The notes: a model not told the origin generated them from the sequence alone. Positions 27,074 to 37,155 are shown, counted from the first letter of the stretch. The stretch: 39,976 nucleotides of DNA from Bradyrhizobium macuxiense (GCF_001542415.1 NZ_LNCU01000077.1:13393-53368), one strand, 5' to 3'. Numbers and translations: made by a program.

Positions 27074-27469
27074 CTACCTCCCGGCGGCACGTCGCGAGGC
27101 CAGCCCTTTCCACAGATCCTCGTTGGGCCTTGTTCGGTTCGCGACGAGCCTCGGCGGTGTCCGGTCCTTCGCGATCGCCGCTTCGAACGCGCGCCTCAGC
27201 CGAGGATTGTCGATCTGCGCCAGGAAGCGCCACAGGACGGCCTCCGCCTGCTCGTGGTGTCCGCAGATGGCGCGGCACAGTTCCGCGGTCGTTCTCCGAA
27301 AGAAGCGGAAGGAACCGTCGGTCGGCCCGCCGAACCGGTCAACCTCGCCCGCGAGCGCATGCGCGTGCATCCGGTCGTCGTCGTCGAGCGTCACTGCAAA
27401 GCGCAGGACCGCGAGCTGCCACGCGCGGAGCAGCTTGCCCTGCGGTTCGATCGCGTCCTCGCAGCTCAT
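27074..27469 (-). CDS. Conserved-looking hypothetical protein
   Basis: A 131-residue basic soluble protein without a domain I recognise. Composition is even and protein-like (MSCEDAIEPQGKLLRAWQ...). It contains a helical region and a Lys/Arg-rich tail (VANRTRPNEDLWKGLASRR). The opposite-strand frames here read much less like protein. The ATG at 27469 has no clear ribosome site of its own. It overlaps as ATGA with a 14-codon frame that does have a strong one, so start by re-initiation is likely. The frame is open upstream to 27601 but has no ATG, GTG or TTG there. Confidence 0.6.
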   Translation of the reverse strand: MSCEDAIEPQGKLLRAWQLAVLRFAVTLDDDDRMHAHALAGEVDRFGGPTDGSFRFFRRTTAELCRAICGHHEQAEAVLWRFLAQIDNPRLRRAFEAAIAKDRTPPRLVANRTRPNEDLWKGLASRRAAGR

Positions 27470-27510
27470 CCGCCAAATACCCGCGCGCCGACGTCGCCAT
27501 GCATCCGCAT
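27466..27510 (-). CDS. Short leader frame (14 residues) coupled to the hypothetical gene
   Basis: ATG at 27510 (second ATG at 27504) reads MRMHGDVGARVFGG, then TGA at 27466-27468. The strong ribosome site AAGGAGG lies 3 bases before the first ATG and 9 before the second. The stop overlaps the next start as ATGA. Another reading is that a one-base shift separates the true N-terminus from the 131-residue frame. Confidence 0.35.
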   Translation of the reverse strand: MRMHGDVGARVFGG

Positions 27511-27514
27511 GAGC

Positions 27515-27535
27515 CTCCTTCGCCCGTCGAAGGAG
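27515..27535 (-). promoter_or_regulatory. Hairpin covering a Shine-Dalgarno sequence
   Basis: On the minus strand CTCCTTCG pairs perfectly with CGAAGGAG around the loop ACGGG. The 3' arm contains the GAAGGAG ribosome site used by the short frame at 27510. This would hide the site when folded, as in simple RNA thermometers or translation switches. The pairing is seen; the role is inference. Confidence 0.45.
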
Positions 27536-27690
27536 ATCCGGCGCGACGCGACTATCGCTGCGCGGGAATAGGTTTTCGAGTGAAGCGCGCGATTGATCTC
27601 ATAGGATTCGCATAAGCGAGGGGCCGATGCACGGAGCGGGACTCTTCCTTTTCGCCTCCGGCGCCGCGCCGACAGAGCCGGCGCGCGTGC

Positions 27691-29538
27691 TCAAATCCCC
27701 TCGAACTGCAGCCGCGCCAACCGTGCGTAGAGGCCGTTGGCGGCGACCAGCTCGGTATGGGTGCCCTGCTCGACGATCTTGCCCTGATCCATCACCAGGA
27801 TACGGTCGCAGGACAGCACGGTCGCGAGACGATGCGCGATGACGAGCGTGGTGCGATGGCGCATCAGCTCTTCCAGCGCAGTCTGCACCAGCGTCTCGCT
27901 TTCGGCATCGAGCGCCGAGGTCGCCTCGTCGAGCAGCAGCAGCGGCGCGTCGCGCAGGATCGCGCGGGCGATCGCGATGCGCTGGCGCTGCCCCCCGGAG
28001 AGCGTCACGCCGCGCTCGCCGAGCTGGGCCTCGAAGCCGCCGGGCAGCCGGCGCAGGAACTCGGTGGCGTGCGCAAGGTCAGCGGCGCGCTCGACCTCGG
28101 CGTCGGTGGCATCGGGCCGGCCGAAGCGGATGTTCTCGCGCGCGCTGGCGGCGAACACGACGGACTCCTGCGGCACCAGCGCGATGCGCGCGCGCACGTC
28201 GGTCGGATCGGCCTCGCGGATCGGCACGCCGTCGAGCGAGATCGTGCCCGCCTTCGGATCGTAGAAGCGCAGCAGCAGATGGAACAGCGTGCTCTTGCCG
28301 GCGCCGGAGGGACCGACGATCGCTACCTTTTCACCCGAGCGAACCGCGAGCGACACGCTGTCGACCGCGAGCGCCTTGGGCCGGGTCGGATAGGCGAAGC
28401 TGACCTGGTCGAAGCCGACATCGCCGCGCGGCGGCTGAGGCAACGCGCGCGGCGCGGCAGGAGCGGCAATCGCCGGCTTGACGCGCAGGATCTCGAACAG
28501 CCGCTCGGCGGCGCCTGACGCCGCAGAGACTTCACCCCAGACCTCGCTGAGCTGGCCGAGGCCGCTCGCGGCGAAAGCCGCATAGAGGATGAACTGGCCG
28601 AGCCTGCCCGGGCTGATCGTGCCAATGAGCACGTCGTGCGAACCGACCCAAAGGATCATGACGACGCTGGTGAACACGATGAAGATGACGATTAGCGTCA
28701 ACACCGCGCGCGCCTTGGTCGAGCTGCGCGCCGCCACATAGGCTTGCTCGACCTCGCGAGCGAAGCGCGTGTTGGCGAACCGCTCGCTGGTATAGGCCTG
28801 CACGGTGCGGATCGCGTTGACGAGCTCGCTGGCATAGGCGCTGGCATCGGCCAGCGTGTCCTGGGCGTTGCGCGACAGCCGCCGCACCCAGCGCCCGAAT
28901 GCGACCAGCGGGATCACGATGATCGGGATCGCCAGCAGCACGAAGCCGGAGAGCCGCGGGCTCGTGAACACCATCATGGCGGCAGCGCCAAAGAACAGCA
29001 TCAGATTGCGCAGCGCGATCGAGACGGAAGCACCGACCGCGGACTTGATCTGCGTGGTGTCGGCGGTGAGCCGCGACACCAGCTCGCCCGAGCGCGCGGA
29101 ATCGAAGAACGACGGCGACAGCGAAATCAGATGCGCAAATACGTCGCGCCGGAGATCGGCGACGATGCGCTCGCCGATCGTCATGACGAGGTAGTAGCGC
29201 GAGGCGCTGGCACAGGCCAGCACTGCGACGACCGCGATCATCACGCTGAAATAGCTGTTGATCATCGCGATGCCTTCGGGCGTGAAGCCCATGTCGATCA
29301 TCCGCCTCACCGCGACCGGCACGATCAGCGTCGTGAGCGCAGCGACCGTCAGCGCGATGAAGGCGAGGATCGCGCGTCCCTTGTAACGCGCCACATAGGG
29401 CGCGAGCGCGAGCAACGGCTTCAGACGCGCGCGGCTCTTCGCCGGCTCCGTGAGCTGGCTCTCGATGAAGGCTTCCTCCTCCATCAGCGCGTCACGCGGG
29501 GGCTGCTGCGGGGTCTCAATCTGTTCGGCTGCGCTCAT
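27691..29538 (-). CDS. ABC transporter, fused permease and ATPase (exporter type)
   Basis: A 615-residue half-transporter working as a dimer in the inner membrane. After a soluble N-terminal stretch of about 50 residues come six membrane segments (about residues 55-335). The nucleotide-binding domain then has Walker [17 protein letters not shown]-loop [12 protein letters not shown], signature [15 protein letters not shown], Walker [13 protein letters not shown] and the switch His in VIAHRLATV. The family is MsbA/LmrA-like, with an unknown cargo (lipid or drug). The open frame starts at a TTG (29601). I prefer the double ATG at 29541/29538, since residues before it look unlike the family. It is divergent from rpmE, about 190 bases apart. 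Confidence 0.92.
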   Translation of the reverse strand: MSAAEQIETPQQPPRDALMEEEAFIESQLTEPAKSRARLKPLLALAPYVARYKGRAILAFIALTVAALTTLIVPVAVRRMIDMGFTPEGIAMINSYFSVMIAVVAVLACASASRYYLVMTIGERIVADLRRDVFAHLISLSPSFFDSARSGELVSRLTADTTQIKSAVGASVSIALRNLMLFFGAAAMMVFTSPRLSGFVLLAIPIIVIPLVAFGRWVRRLSRNAQDTLADASAYASELVNAIRTVQAYTSERFANTRFAREVEQAYVAARSSTKARAVLTLIVIFIVFTSVVMILWVGSHDVLIGTISPGRLGQFILYAAFAASGLGQLSEVWGEVSAASGAAERLFEILRVKPAIAAPAAPRALPQPPRGDVGFDQVSFAYPTRPKALAVDSVSLAVRSGEKVAIVGPSGAGKSTLFHLLLRFYDPKAGTISLDGVPIREADPTDVRARIALVPQESVVFAASARENIRFGRPDATDAEVERAADLAHATEFLRRLPGGFEAQLGERGVTLSGGQRQRIAIARAILRDAPLLLLDEATSALDAESETLVQTALEELMRHRTTLVIAHRLATVLSCDRILVMDQGKIVEQGTHTELVAANGLYARLARLQFEGI

Positions 29539-29640
29539 CATCCCGGACCGGTTTTTCCGCCCCCAGATAGGCTCATGGACCCCCGCTGGCAAATCCGCCA
29601 ATGTCCCAATCCGGTGATGGGCTTAGCCTTGTTTCTTGGC

Positions 29641-29668
29641 TTGTTTTAGGGGGCTCCTTGCGTTATAG
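29641..29668 (+). promoter_or_regulatory. Possible promoter of rpmE
   Basis: TTGTTT (29641-29646), a 16-base spacer and TTATAG (29663-29668) form a fair sigma-70-type promoter. It lies about 60 bases before the rpmE ATG, in the gap between divergent genes. Confidence 0.4.
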
Positions 29669-29731
29669 AGCCGCCCAAATCCCGTATCCCAGACACTTTG
29701 AGACGGGCGCCGGCGCGCCGAAGGAACTGCC

Positions 29732-29959
29732 ATGAAAGCCGATATTCATCCGAATTATCATACGATTAAGGTCGTCATGACCGACGGCACCGAGTACCTG
29801 ACCCGCTCGACCTGGGGCAAGGAAGGCGACACGCTGAACCTCGACATCGACCCCAAGTCGCACCCGGCCTGGACCGGCGGCACCCAGCAGCTGATGGACC
29901 GTGGCGGCCGTGTGTCGCGCTTCCAGAAGAAGTTCTCGGGCTTCCTCAAGAAGGACTAA
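29732..29959 (+). CDS. rpmE: Large-subunit ribosomal protein bL31
   Basis: A 75-residue ribosomal protein. [19 protein letters not shown] and the C-terminal [17 protein letters not shown] are clear bL31 marks. It has no Cys residues, so it is the zinc-free (C-minus) form. GAAGGAA precedes the ATG. A strong intrinsic terminator follows 32 bases after the stop, so it is probably transcribed alone. Confidence 0.97.
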   Translation: MKADIHPNYHTIKVVMTDGTEYLTRSTWGKEGDTLNLDIDPKSHPAWTGGTQQLMDRGGRVSRFQKKFSGFLKKD

Positions 29960-29991
29960 AGTCCGCATCGATCGCGTCGCGGTCAAAATGC

Positions 29992-30020
29992 AAACGCCCC
30001 CATCGCGGGGGCGTTTTTGT
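29992..30020 (+). terminator. Intrinsic terminator after rpmE
   Basis: AAACGCCCCC (29992-30001) pairs over ten bases with GGGGGCGTTT (30007-30016), with a five-base loop. TTTGTTTT follows. On the minus strand the same stem is followed by TTTGCATTTT, so it may also end the LysE-gene transcript that converges on it. Confidence 0.92.
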
Positions 30021-30040
30021 TTTGGGGGGACCGTTCCGCG

Positions 30041-30658
30041 TCAGCGGTCTTGGAAGGCGAGCCGGGCGCCGAGCCCGATCAGGATGCTGCCGCCGATCCG
30101 CTGCATGATCCGTTGCGACCTTCGCGAGCGCTGCAGCTTCGACATCACGGCGCTCGCGCAGAACACGCAGACGACATCGACCAGCGAGAACGTCAGGTTG
30201 ACGATGGTGCCGAGCGCGAAGAGCTGGGCCCAGACCGGCAGGCTTGCCGAGGCGTCGATGAACTGCGGCAGGAACGCCAGGAAGAAGATCGCGGTCTTCG
30301 GATTGAGCACTTCGACAACCACGCTTTGCGCGAAGGCGCGCTTTGCCGGGACTGGCGCGAAGTCAGGACGCACCGCATTGTCGCGATCGCGGAACAGCGA
30401 TAGCCCAAGCCAGACCAGGTAGGCCGCGCCGGCGAACTTCATCGCCATGAACAGCGGCGGCACCGCGTGAAACAGGAACGCAAGGCCTGCGGCCGCGGCG
30501 ACCACATGGACATAGCCGCCGAGATGCAGGCCAAGCGAAGCCATCAGGCCCGCACGCCTGCCACCCGCCAAGGTGCGGGCAGCGGCGTAGAGCATGGCCG
30601 GGCCTGGAATCAGTGCGAAGGTCGCGGTCGTGATCGCGAAGGCGATGTACAAGTCCAT
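30041..30658 (-). CDS. LysE/RhtB-family amino-acid exporter
   Basis: A 205-residue inner-membrane protein with about six membrane segments. MDLYIAFAITTATFALIPGP (with the family's PGP), GGRRAGLMASLGLHLG and EVLNPKTAIFFLAFLPQF are characteristic. I use the ATG at 30658. The frame extends upstream to 31108 only as a shadow of the PaiB-like gene. It follows that gene after 14 bases, so they are one operon, divergent from a MocR regulator. The exported compound is unknown. Confidence 0.92.
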   Translation of the reverse strand: MDLYIAFAITTATFALIPGPAMLYAAARTLAGGRRAGLMASLGLHLGGYVHVVAAAAGLAFLFHAVPPLFMAMKFAGAAYLVWLGLSLFRDRDNAVRPDFAPVPAKRAFAQSVVVEVLNPKTAIFFLAFLPQFIDASASLPVWAQLFALGTIVNLTFSLVDVVCVFCASAVMSKLQRSRRSQRIMQRIGGSILIGLGARLAFQDR

Positions 30659-30672
30659 TCCGAGCCTTCGCC

Positions 30673-31299
30673 TTACGTCATCGGGATCATCGTCGCGACC
30701 TCGCGGTCGACCGGATTGTCGCTGGCGCCGAGCCCGGCGACGACGCCCGCGCGATCCTCGAGCTTGCGGTTCTGGCTCATCTTCTTCTTGGCATCGATCC
30801 GCGTGATCGGCATGCGGATGCCGACGATGCCGCGCAGTTGCGCCTGGATGAAATCGGCCGGCGCATCGCTGACCTGCCAGACTTCCGCGCGCGAACGCTC
30901 GTGCAGATTGGTCAGCCGCGTCACGACATCGAGCAGACGATCGGCGTCCTCGAAGAATTCGGCCGGTCCATAGGCGTGCACGGCAACATAGTTCCAGGTC
31001 GGCACCACCTTGCCGTGCTCGACCTTGGTCAGGTACCAAGACGGCGTCACATAGGCGTCGGGCCCGGTGAAGATCGCCATCGCCTCGCCGACCGCAGGCG
31101 CCCTCCACTGCGGATTGGGCCGCGCGACATGGCCATAGAGCGTGCCGTATTCGCCTTCGCGCTCGTCAAGGATCAGCGGCAGCGGCGTGCCCAGCAGCCC
31201 TTCTGCAGTAGCGGTGACCAGCGTCGCGAGCCGCGACGCCCGCATCGCGGCGTGGATCGCGCCGAGCTCGTCGATCTTGAAATGTGGCGGCACATACAT
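30673..31299 (-). CDS. PaiB-type FMN-binding split-barrel protein
   Basis: A 208-residue PaiB-family protein (FMN-binding, annotated as a negative transcriptional regulator in Bacillus). MYVPPHFKIDE, LPLILDEREGEYGTLYGHVARPNPQW and PTWNYVAVHAYG are diagnostic, as is the tail region AQLRGIVGIRMPITRIDAKKKMSQNR. I chose the ATG at 31299 because GAGG lies six bases before it and MYVPP is the usual family start; ATGs at 31311 and 31314 are alternatives. It is head-to-head with the MocR gene, 87 bases apart. Confidence 0.92.
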   Translation of the reverse strand: MYVPPHFKIDELGAIHAAMRASRLATLVTATAEGLLGTPLPLILDEREGEYGTLYGHVARPNPQWRAPAVGEAMAIFTGPDAYVTPSWYLTKVEHGKVVPTWNYVAVHAYGPAEFFEDADRLLDVVTRLTNLHERSRAEVWQVSDAPADFIQAQLRGIVGIRMPITRIDAKKKMSQNRKLEDRAGVVAGLGASDNPVDREVATMIPMT

Positions 31300-31339
31300 G
31301 GCAAACCTCATCATCTATTGGCTCGCATATTAGGCGCAG

Positions 31340-31386
31340 AGTGGTCTATGATAAGGTCCATTCCAGGCCAAATTGACTGAACCACT
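31340..31386. promoter_or_regulatory. Candidate operator between the PaiB-like gene and the MocR regulator
   Basis: Two direct repeats, GGTCTAT (31343-31349) and GGTCCAT (31355-31361), have a 12-base period. An outer inverted pair, AGTGGT (31340-31345) and ACCACT (31381-31386), frames the region up to the MocR ATG. On the minus strand TTATCA-16-TAATAT is a possible promoter of the PaiB-like gene and overlaps the repeats. Direct repeats are usual targets of MocR-type regulators. Confidence 0.5.
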
Positions 31387-32895
31387 ATGCCGCGCCCACG
31401 CGCCACCGTCAGCATTCCCTCCCTCGGCGCGGTCGACCGTGCGGCGGGGCAAGTTGGACGCCAGATCGCGCAAGCGCTGCGCGCAGCCATCGCCAAGGGC
31501 GAGTTGAAGGCCGGCGAATTGCTGCCTTCGACGCGCGCGCTCGCGGCCTCGCTCGAGGTCGCTCGCGGCACGGTGGTCGAGGCGTTCGATCAGCTGCAGG
31601 CCGAAGGCTATCTGAAATCGCAGGTCGGTGCGGGCACCCGCGTGGCGCCGACGCTGGCTGACTTGCCCCGCCCTGCCCGCACGCCGATTGCACGCGACCG
31701 CAACACACCGCCGATCCAGTTGTCGCCGCGCGCGCGGCGGCTGGCTGAGGTTGCGAAGGCCTTCGCGCCGATGCCGGAGGTTCCGTTTGCAATCGCCGTT
31801 CCCGGAGGCAGCGTCGCACCCGATGCGAGTTGGCGGCGGCTCGGCAACCGGGTGCGGGCATCGCGCGCAGCAGCGCCGGCAAGCTACGGCGATCCGCGCG
31901 GCGTGATGGAGTTGCGGCGCGCGATTGCCGACTATGTCCGGACATCGCGCGCGGTGCATTGCGAGCCGGAACAGGTCGTGATCACCGCGGGCACGCAGCA
32001 GGGCCTCTATCTTGCAGGCCGCGTGCTGCTGTCGCGCGGCGATCATGTCTGGGCTGAGGATCCCGCTTATCCCGGCATGACCGCCGTGCTCGACGATCTC
32101 GAATTCATCACGACGCGCGTGCCGGTCGATGAGCAGGGCATCGATGTCGATGCAGGCCTTGCTGCGTGCCCCGACGCGCGCGCCGGCTTCGTCACCCCAT
32201 CGCATCAATATCCGCTGGGCATGCCGATGAGCATGGCCCGTCGCAACGCGCTGCTTGCCTGGGCACAACATCGCGATGCCTGGATCGTCGAGGACGACTA
32301 TGACAGCGAGCTGCGCTATGCGGGGCATCCGTTCCCGTCGCTGCAAGGCCTCGACCCGTCGCGGGTGATCTATCTGGGCACGCTGAGCAAGGTGCTGTTT
32401 CCCTCGCTGCGGCTCGGCTACGTCGTAGCACCCGCGCCACTGGTCGATGCCTTTGCCGGCGCGCGGGCGCTGCTCGACAGGCATTCAATGACCAGCGATC
32501 AGCACGTGCTGGCAGCCTATATGCGCGAGGGTCTGTTCGAAGCGCATATCAGGCGGATTCGCGGGGTCTATGCCGCACGGCGCGCAACGCTGATCGCCGC
32601 GCTCGAACGCCACATGCCTGACGACGTCACGCTGCAGCCGAGCGATCAGGGCATGCATTTATTGCTTTGGCTGCCGCACGGCGCCGACGATGTGCAACTG
32701 GTGCAGGCCGCGCTATCTGAGGGGATTGTCGTGCGGCCGATATCGCCGATGTACAAGGCCGCAGCACGGCCCGGCCTCATGCTCGGCTTCGGCGGCTTCT
32801 CACCGGAGGAGCTTGAGACGGCGGCGATACGCCTGCGGCGCGTGATGGATCAGCAGGAATCGCAACAGCGCGCCGAACCGCGCCGCGCGTCCTGA
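31387..32895 (+). CDS. PdxR/MocR-family regulator (GntR helix-turn-helix plus aminotransferase-like domain)
   Basis: A 502-residue regulator. The winged helix (about 18-85) includes IAKGELKAGELLPSTRALAA and RGTVVEAFDQLQAEGYL. The fold-type I aminotransferase-like domain (about 125-490) has the PLP-binding lysine K335 in LGTLSKVLFPSLRLGY and DDYDSELRYAG. Such proteins sense PLP, PLP adducts or amino acids and typically control a divergent gene. The divergent PaiB-like and LysE genes are the likely targets here. GABA, taurine, pyridoxal and D-Ala-D-Ala are ligands known for other members; none can be assigned from this sequence. Confidence 0.94.
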   Translation: MPRPRATVSIPSLGAVDRAAGQVGRQIAQALRAAIAKGELKAGELLPSTRALAASLEVARGTVVEAFDQLQAEGYLKSQVGAGTRVAPTLADLPRPARTPIARDRNTPPIQLSPRARRLAEVAKAFAPMPEVPFAIAVPGGSVAPDASWRRLGNRVRASRAAAPASYGDPRGVMELRRAIADYVRTSRAVHCEPEQVVITAGTQQGLYLAGRVLLSRGDHVWAEDPAYPGMTAVLDDLEFITTRVPVDEQGIDVDAGLAACPDARAGFVTPSHQYPLGMPMSMARRNALLAWAQHRDAWIVEDDYDSELRYAGHPFPSLQGLDPSRVIYLGTLSKVLFPSLRLGYVVAPAPLVDAFAGARALLDRHSMTSDQHVLAAYMREGLFEAHIRRIRGVYAARRATLIAALERHMPDDVTLQPSDQGMHLLLWLPHGADDVQLVQAALSEGIVVRPISPMYKAAARPGLMLGFGGFSPEELETAAIRLRRVMDQQESQQRAEPRRAS

Positions 32896-32913
32896 CGACG
32901 ATTTGCGTTGATC

Positions 32914-33426
32914 TTACTGCTCGAACGCGGCCTTGAGGCGGTTGAGCTGCGGCACCAGCGGGTTGCCGATCGAGGAACGATCGGGCGCCGGCGCATGGAT
33001 CGTGGTGTCGAGCCGGCGGACGCGCACCTGCAGGTCCATCGAGCGGGTGATCAGGTCCTGCAACTGCTGCGGCAACTTCGCGATCATGTCGGCGGGGCCG
33101 GGATCGGCGGCCGACAGCTTGACTTTGGTCTTCTCGCGGTTGGCCTGGGTCAGCGTCATCTCGCCTTCCTTGACCGCGCGATGCAGCAGCAGCCAGGACG
33201 CAAGCTGCATCAGCCGGGTGGTCAGGCGCATGCTTTCGGTGGCATAGGTCAGGCTGACGGAACGCTCGAGCGCCTTGGCCTCGGCACGGCCGTCGCCATC
33301 GAGATAGGCGGCGGTCTGCTCGACCAGATCCATGCCTTCCCGGAACAGCACGCCGAATGCCGCAGAATTGGTCAGCCGTTCACTGAACAGCACAAGCCCG
33401 GCTTCGCTCTGGGAACGATCCGCCAT
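32914..33426 (-). CDS. DUF1465 / RcdA-like ClpXP adaptor
   Basis: A 170-residue protein of the DUF1465 family, which includes Caulobacter RcdA, an adaptor that helps ClpXP degrade CtrA and other cell-cycle proteins. FSERLTNSAAFGVLFREGMDLVE, TYATESMRLTTRLMQLASWLL and the disordered Pro-rich tail RLDTTIHAPAPDRSS fit. I chose the ATG at 33426, with GAGGG eight bases upstream; the frame also opens at a GTG at 33441. It stands alone, converging with the MocR gene. A CtrA-like half-matching site lies about 250 bases upstream. Confidence 0.85.
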   Translation of the reverse strand: MADRSQSEAGLVLFSERLTNSAAFGVLFREGMDLVEQTAAYLDGDGRAEAKALERSVSLTYATESMRLTTRLMQLASWLLLHRAVKEGEMTLTQANREKTKVKLSAADPGPADMIAKLPQQLQDLITRSMDLQVRVRRLDTTIHAPAPDRSSIGNPLVPQLNRLKAAFEQ

Positions 33427-33822
33427 GGTTAACGCCCTCACACCACCGTAACGCCCGCCGGCGTCTAGCGCGCCGGCTTATGATGAACAAATCATTGCGC
33501 GGGCGTGGCGAAGAGTCCAGCCGCAACCGGATTTATGGTTTCCAGCGGGTCGGGCGCACAAAAAAGAGCCGCCGTTTCCGGCGGCTTTTGAAGTTGATAA
33601 CAGGGAGGCGTCAAACAGAGTGGACAGGAGCCACTCGGTGTCCAAACGAGGACAATGCAGTCATAATCGAGAAAGCTTAACTGAGCGTAAACGAACGAAT
33701 TTCTTCAGCTTTTGTTTGCCATGTCGGCCAGTGACCTAGTTTGAGACATGCGGCGACGCAGCGACGATTCCCGGATCGGGATTCGCTTCATCCGGGCGAT
33801 GGCAAGGAATGAAGTCGCCGAG
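33427..33822. other. Intergenic region without a supported protein gene
   Basis: This 396-base gap carries the GAAA-loop terminator at 33561-33586, a CtrA-like site TTAA-N7-TAAA at 33677-33691 and a small stem GAGTGG/CCACTC near 33620-33640. A plus-strand frame at 33480-33680 is low-complexity and Arg-rich and has no family likeness, so I do not call it. The stretch could contain a small RNA or only the 3' leader of the DUF1192 gene. Confidence 0.5.
33561..33586 (-). terminator. Intrinsic terminator on the minus strand
   Basis: On the minus strand AGCCGCCG pairs over eight bases with CGGCGGCT around a GAAA tetraloop, and CTTTTTT follows. The reverse direction has only four T, so the minus strand is the stronger reading. 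It would end the DUF1192 transcript or a small RNA from the same strand. Confidence 0.85.
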
Positions 33823-34014
33823 CTACGATTTGAAGAACGCGTTGGCTGCATCCTTCGATGCGCGCCTCTTGGTCATCGCCTCCTTCAGACGATCGACTTC
33901 GGCGTTGAGCAGCGCGATCCGCTCGGTCAATTCCTCGACCGACAACAGCGAGAGATCCTGTCCGATCTCGTGGGTGATTTTCTTCCGCGGCCGGTCCTCG
34001 TCCTCTATCGGCAT
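33823..34014 (-). CDS. DUF1192 family small protein
   Basis: A 63-residue protein. MPIEDEDRPRKKITHEIGQD is followed by a coiled coil (LSVEELTERIALLNAEVDRL) and a basic tail, all typical of alphaproteobacterial DUF1192. GGGAGG lies four bases before the ATG at 34014. The frame stays open far upstream, but only because it runs antisense to metG. The function of the family is unknown. Confidence 0.85.
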   Translation of the reverse strand: MPIEDEDRPRKKITHEIGQDLSLLSVEELTERIALLNAEVDRLKEAMTKRRASKDAANAFFKS

Positions 34015-34100
34015 GCGTCCTCCCGGCAATCCTTGATCCGCGCCAATCTGGCGCTCGCCACCCCAAGATGATATCTTCGCGGTGCAAGGAGAATTTTGCA

Positions 34101-34175
34101 GTGACTTTCGCATGTGTGCAACAGCTGACGCGAATGCCCCGGCCCGACCGCAAGGAGGCTGACCGGACGGGATAG
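34101..34175 (+). CDS. Candidate leader peptide upstream of metG (24 residues)
   Basis: A GTG at 34101 has AAGGAG nine bases before it. The frame reads MTFACVQQLTRMPRPDRKEA and a few more residues, with a TAG at 34173-34175. Right after the stop is the 16-base palindrome CGCGCGTCGACGCGCG (34176-34191), then a terminator hairpin. This order (short frame, stems, terminator, gene) is that of an attenuation leader. Translation is not proven. Confidence 0.4.
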   Translation: MTFACVQQLTRMPRPDRKEADRTG

Positions 34176-34208
34176 CGCGCGTCGACGCGCGAGGCATGAG
34201 CCGACCCC

Positions 34209-34239
34209 AAGCCCTTCCGATCATGCGGGAGGGCTTTTT
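34209..34239 (+). terminator. Terminator hairpin 46 bases before metG
   Basis: AAGCCCTTCCG (34209-34219) pairs with CGGGAGGGCTT (34226-34236), eleven pairs with one G-T, and a six-base loop. TTT follows, giving a run of five T. GCCGACC (34200-34206) can also pair with GGTCGGC (34251-34257), enclosing it. As metG begins downstream, this is either an attenuator or the end of a separate small RNA. Confidence 0.8.
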
Positions 34240-34284
34240 GATTTGCACGAGGTCGGCATCCTCAACCGCGAAAGACCGCACCCC

Positions 34285-35967
<1,683 letters not shown>

Positions 35968-36033
35968 CGTTTCACTTCGGCGGGAAAAGCGATATGCCAT
36001 CCACCGACCCCCTTCACTGACCAAGGACGAACC

Positions 36034-37035
36034 ATGCCCCAGCTGCCCGCGCAAATGACCGTCGTCGCCATCAGCAAGCCCGGTGGTCCGGAGGTCCTGG
36101 CGCCGGAAACCCGCGCCCTGCCGGTCCCGAAAGCGGGCGAGATTCTGGTCAAGGTCGCCGCCGCTGGCGTCAATCGTCCCGACGTCGCGCAACGCTCCGG
36201 CTCCTACCCGCCGCCGCCCGGCGCGAGCGACCTGCCCGGCCTCGAGATATCAGGCGAAGTGGTGGCGCTCGGCGAAGGCGCTGTCAGGCACAAGATCGGC
36301 GACAAGGTGATGTCGCTCGTCGCCGGCGGCGGCTATGCGCAATATTGCATCGCGCAGGACGGCCAGGCGATGACCGTGCCGCCCTCGCTGTCGATGCAGG
36401 AAGCCGGCGCCACGCCGGAAACGCTGATGACGGTGTGGCACAATGTCTTCGAGCGCGGCGCGCTGCAGGCGGGCGAGACGTTGCTGATTCATGGCGGCTC
36501 GTCAGGCATCGGCACGATGGCGATCCAGCTTGCGAAGGCGTTCGGCGCCAAGGTGATCGTCACCGTGGGCTCGCAGGACAAGGCAGACGCCTGTCTCAAG
36601 CTCGGCGCCGATCATGCCGTGAACTACAAGACCGAGGATTTCGTCGACGCGGTGAAGAAGATCACCGGCGGCACTGGAGCGAATGTCATCCTCGACATGG
36701 TAGGCGGCGACTACATCGATCGGAACTACGAGGCCGCAGCGGTCGAGGGACGCATCGTCCAGATCGCGTTCCTGTCGGGAACTCCGAAGGCGACCGCCAA
36801 CTTCGCCAAGCTGATGGTCAAGCGGCTGCATCACACCGGCTCGACCTTGCGCCCCCGTAGTAATGCGGACAAGGCGGCGATGGTCGCGGCGATCGAGGCG
36901 AAAGTTATCCCGCTGCTGCGCGAAGGCCGCGTCAAACCGCTGATGGACAGCACATTCCCGCTGGAAAAGGCCGCCGACGCGCACCGCCGGATGGAGACCA
37001 GCGAACATATTGGCAAAATTGTGTTGCTGGCTTAA
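36034..37035 (+). CDS. NAD(P)H-quinone oxidoreductase, zeta-crystallin/PIG3 type
   Basis: A 333-residue zinc-free MDR-superfamily enzyme. The N-terminal catalytic domain has ISKPGGPEVLAPETR, VAAAGVNRPDVAQRSGSYPP and LPGLEISGEVVALGEG. The Rossmann fold begins at LLIHGGSSGIGTMAIQLAKA (NADPH site), with VILDMVGGDYIDRN. The C-terminal PLMDSTFPLEKAADAHRRME is typical. It reduces quinones one or two electrons at a time using NADPH in the cytoplasm. It lies 66 bases after metG on the same strand, but no functional link is apparent. Confidence 0.93.
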   Translation: MPQLPAQMTVVAISKPGGPEVLAPETRALPVPKAGEILVKVAAAGVNRPDVAQRSGSYPPPPGASDLPGLEISGEVVALGEGAVRHKIGDKVMSLVAGGGYAQYCIAQDGQAMTVPPSLSMQEAGATPETLMTVWHNVFERGALQAGETLLIHGGSSGIGTMAIQLAKAFGAKVIVTVGSQDKADACLKLGADHAVNYKTEDFVDAVKKITGGTGANVILDMVGGDYIDRNYEAAAVEGRIVQIAFLSGTPKATANFAKLMVKRLHHTGSTLRPRSNADKAAMVAAIEAKVIPLLREGRVKPLMDSTFPLEKAADAHRRMETSEHIGKIVLLA

Positions 37036-37155
37036 CGATCGCAGCGGAAGCAGGGGCGGAAACCCTTTGATTCCCTTCGCTTTCATGGCATCTATCGCGC
37101 CACCCTTGAGCCGGTCGTCAGGCTCGAGCCGTTTGTCGATCGCGGAGTACTGACA

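Noticed and set aside
30659..31108. A long N-terminal extension of the LysE-type gene
   Set aside because: It is an out-of-frame reading of the PaiB-like gene; MDLYIAF at 30658 is the usual family start.
33480..33680. A 66-codon plus-strand frame
   Set aside because: It crosses a terminator hairpin, is Arg-rich and has no ribosome site or recognisable domain.
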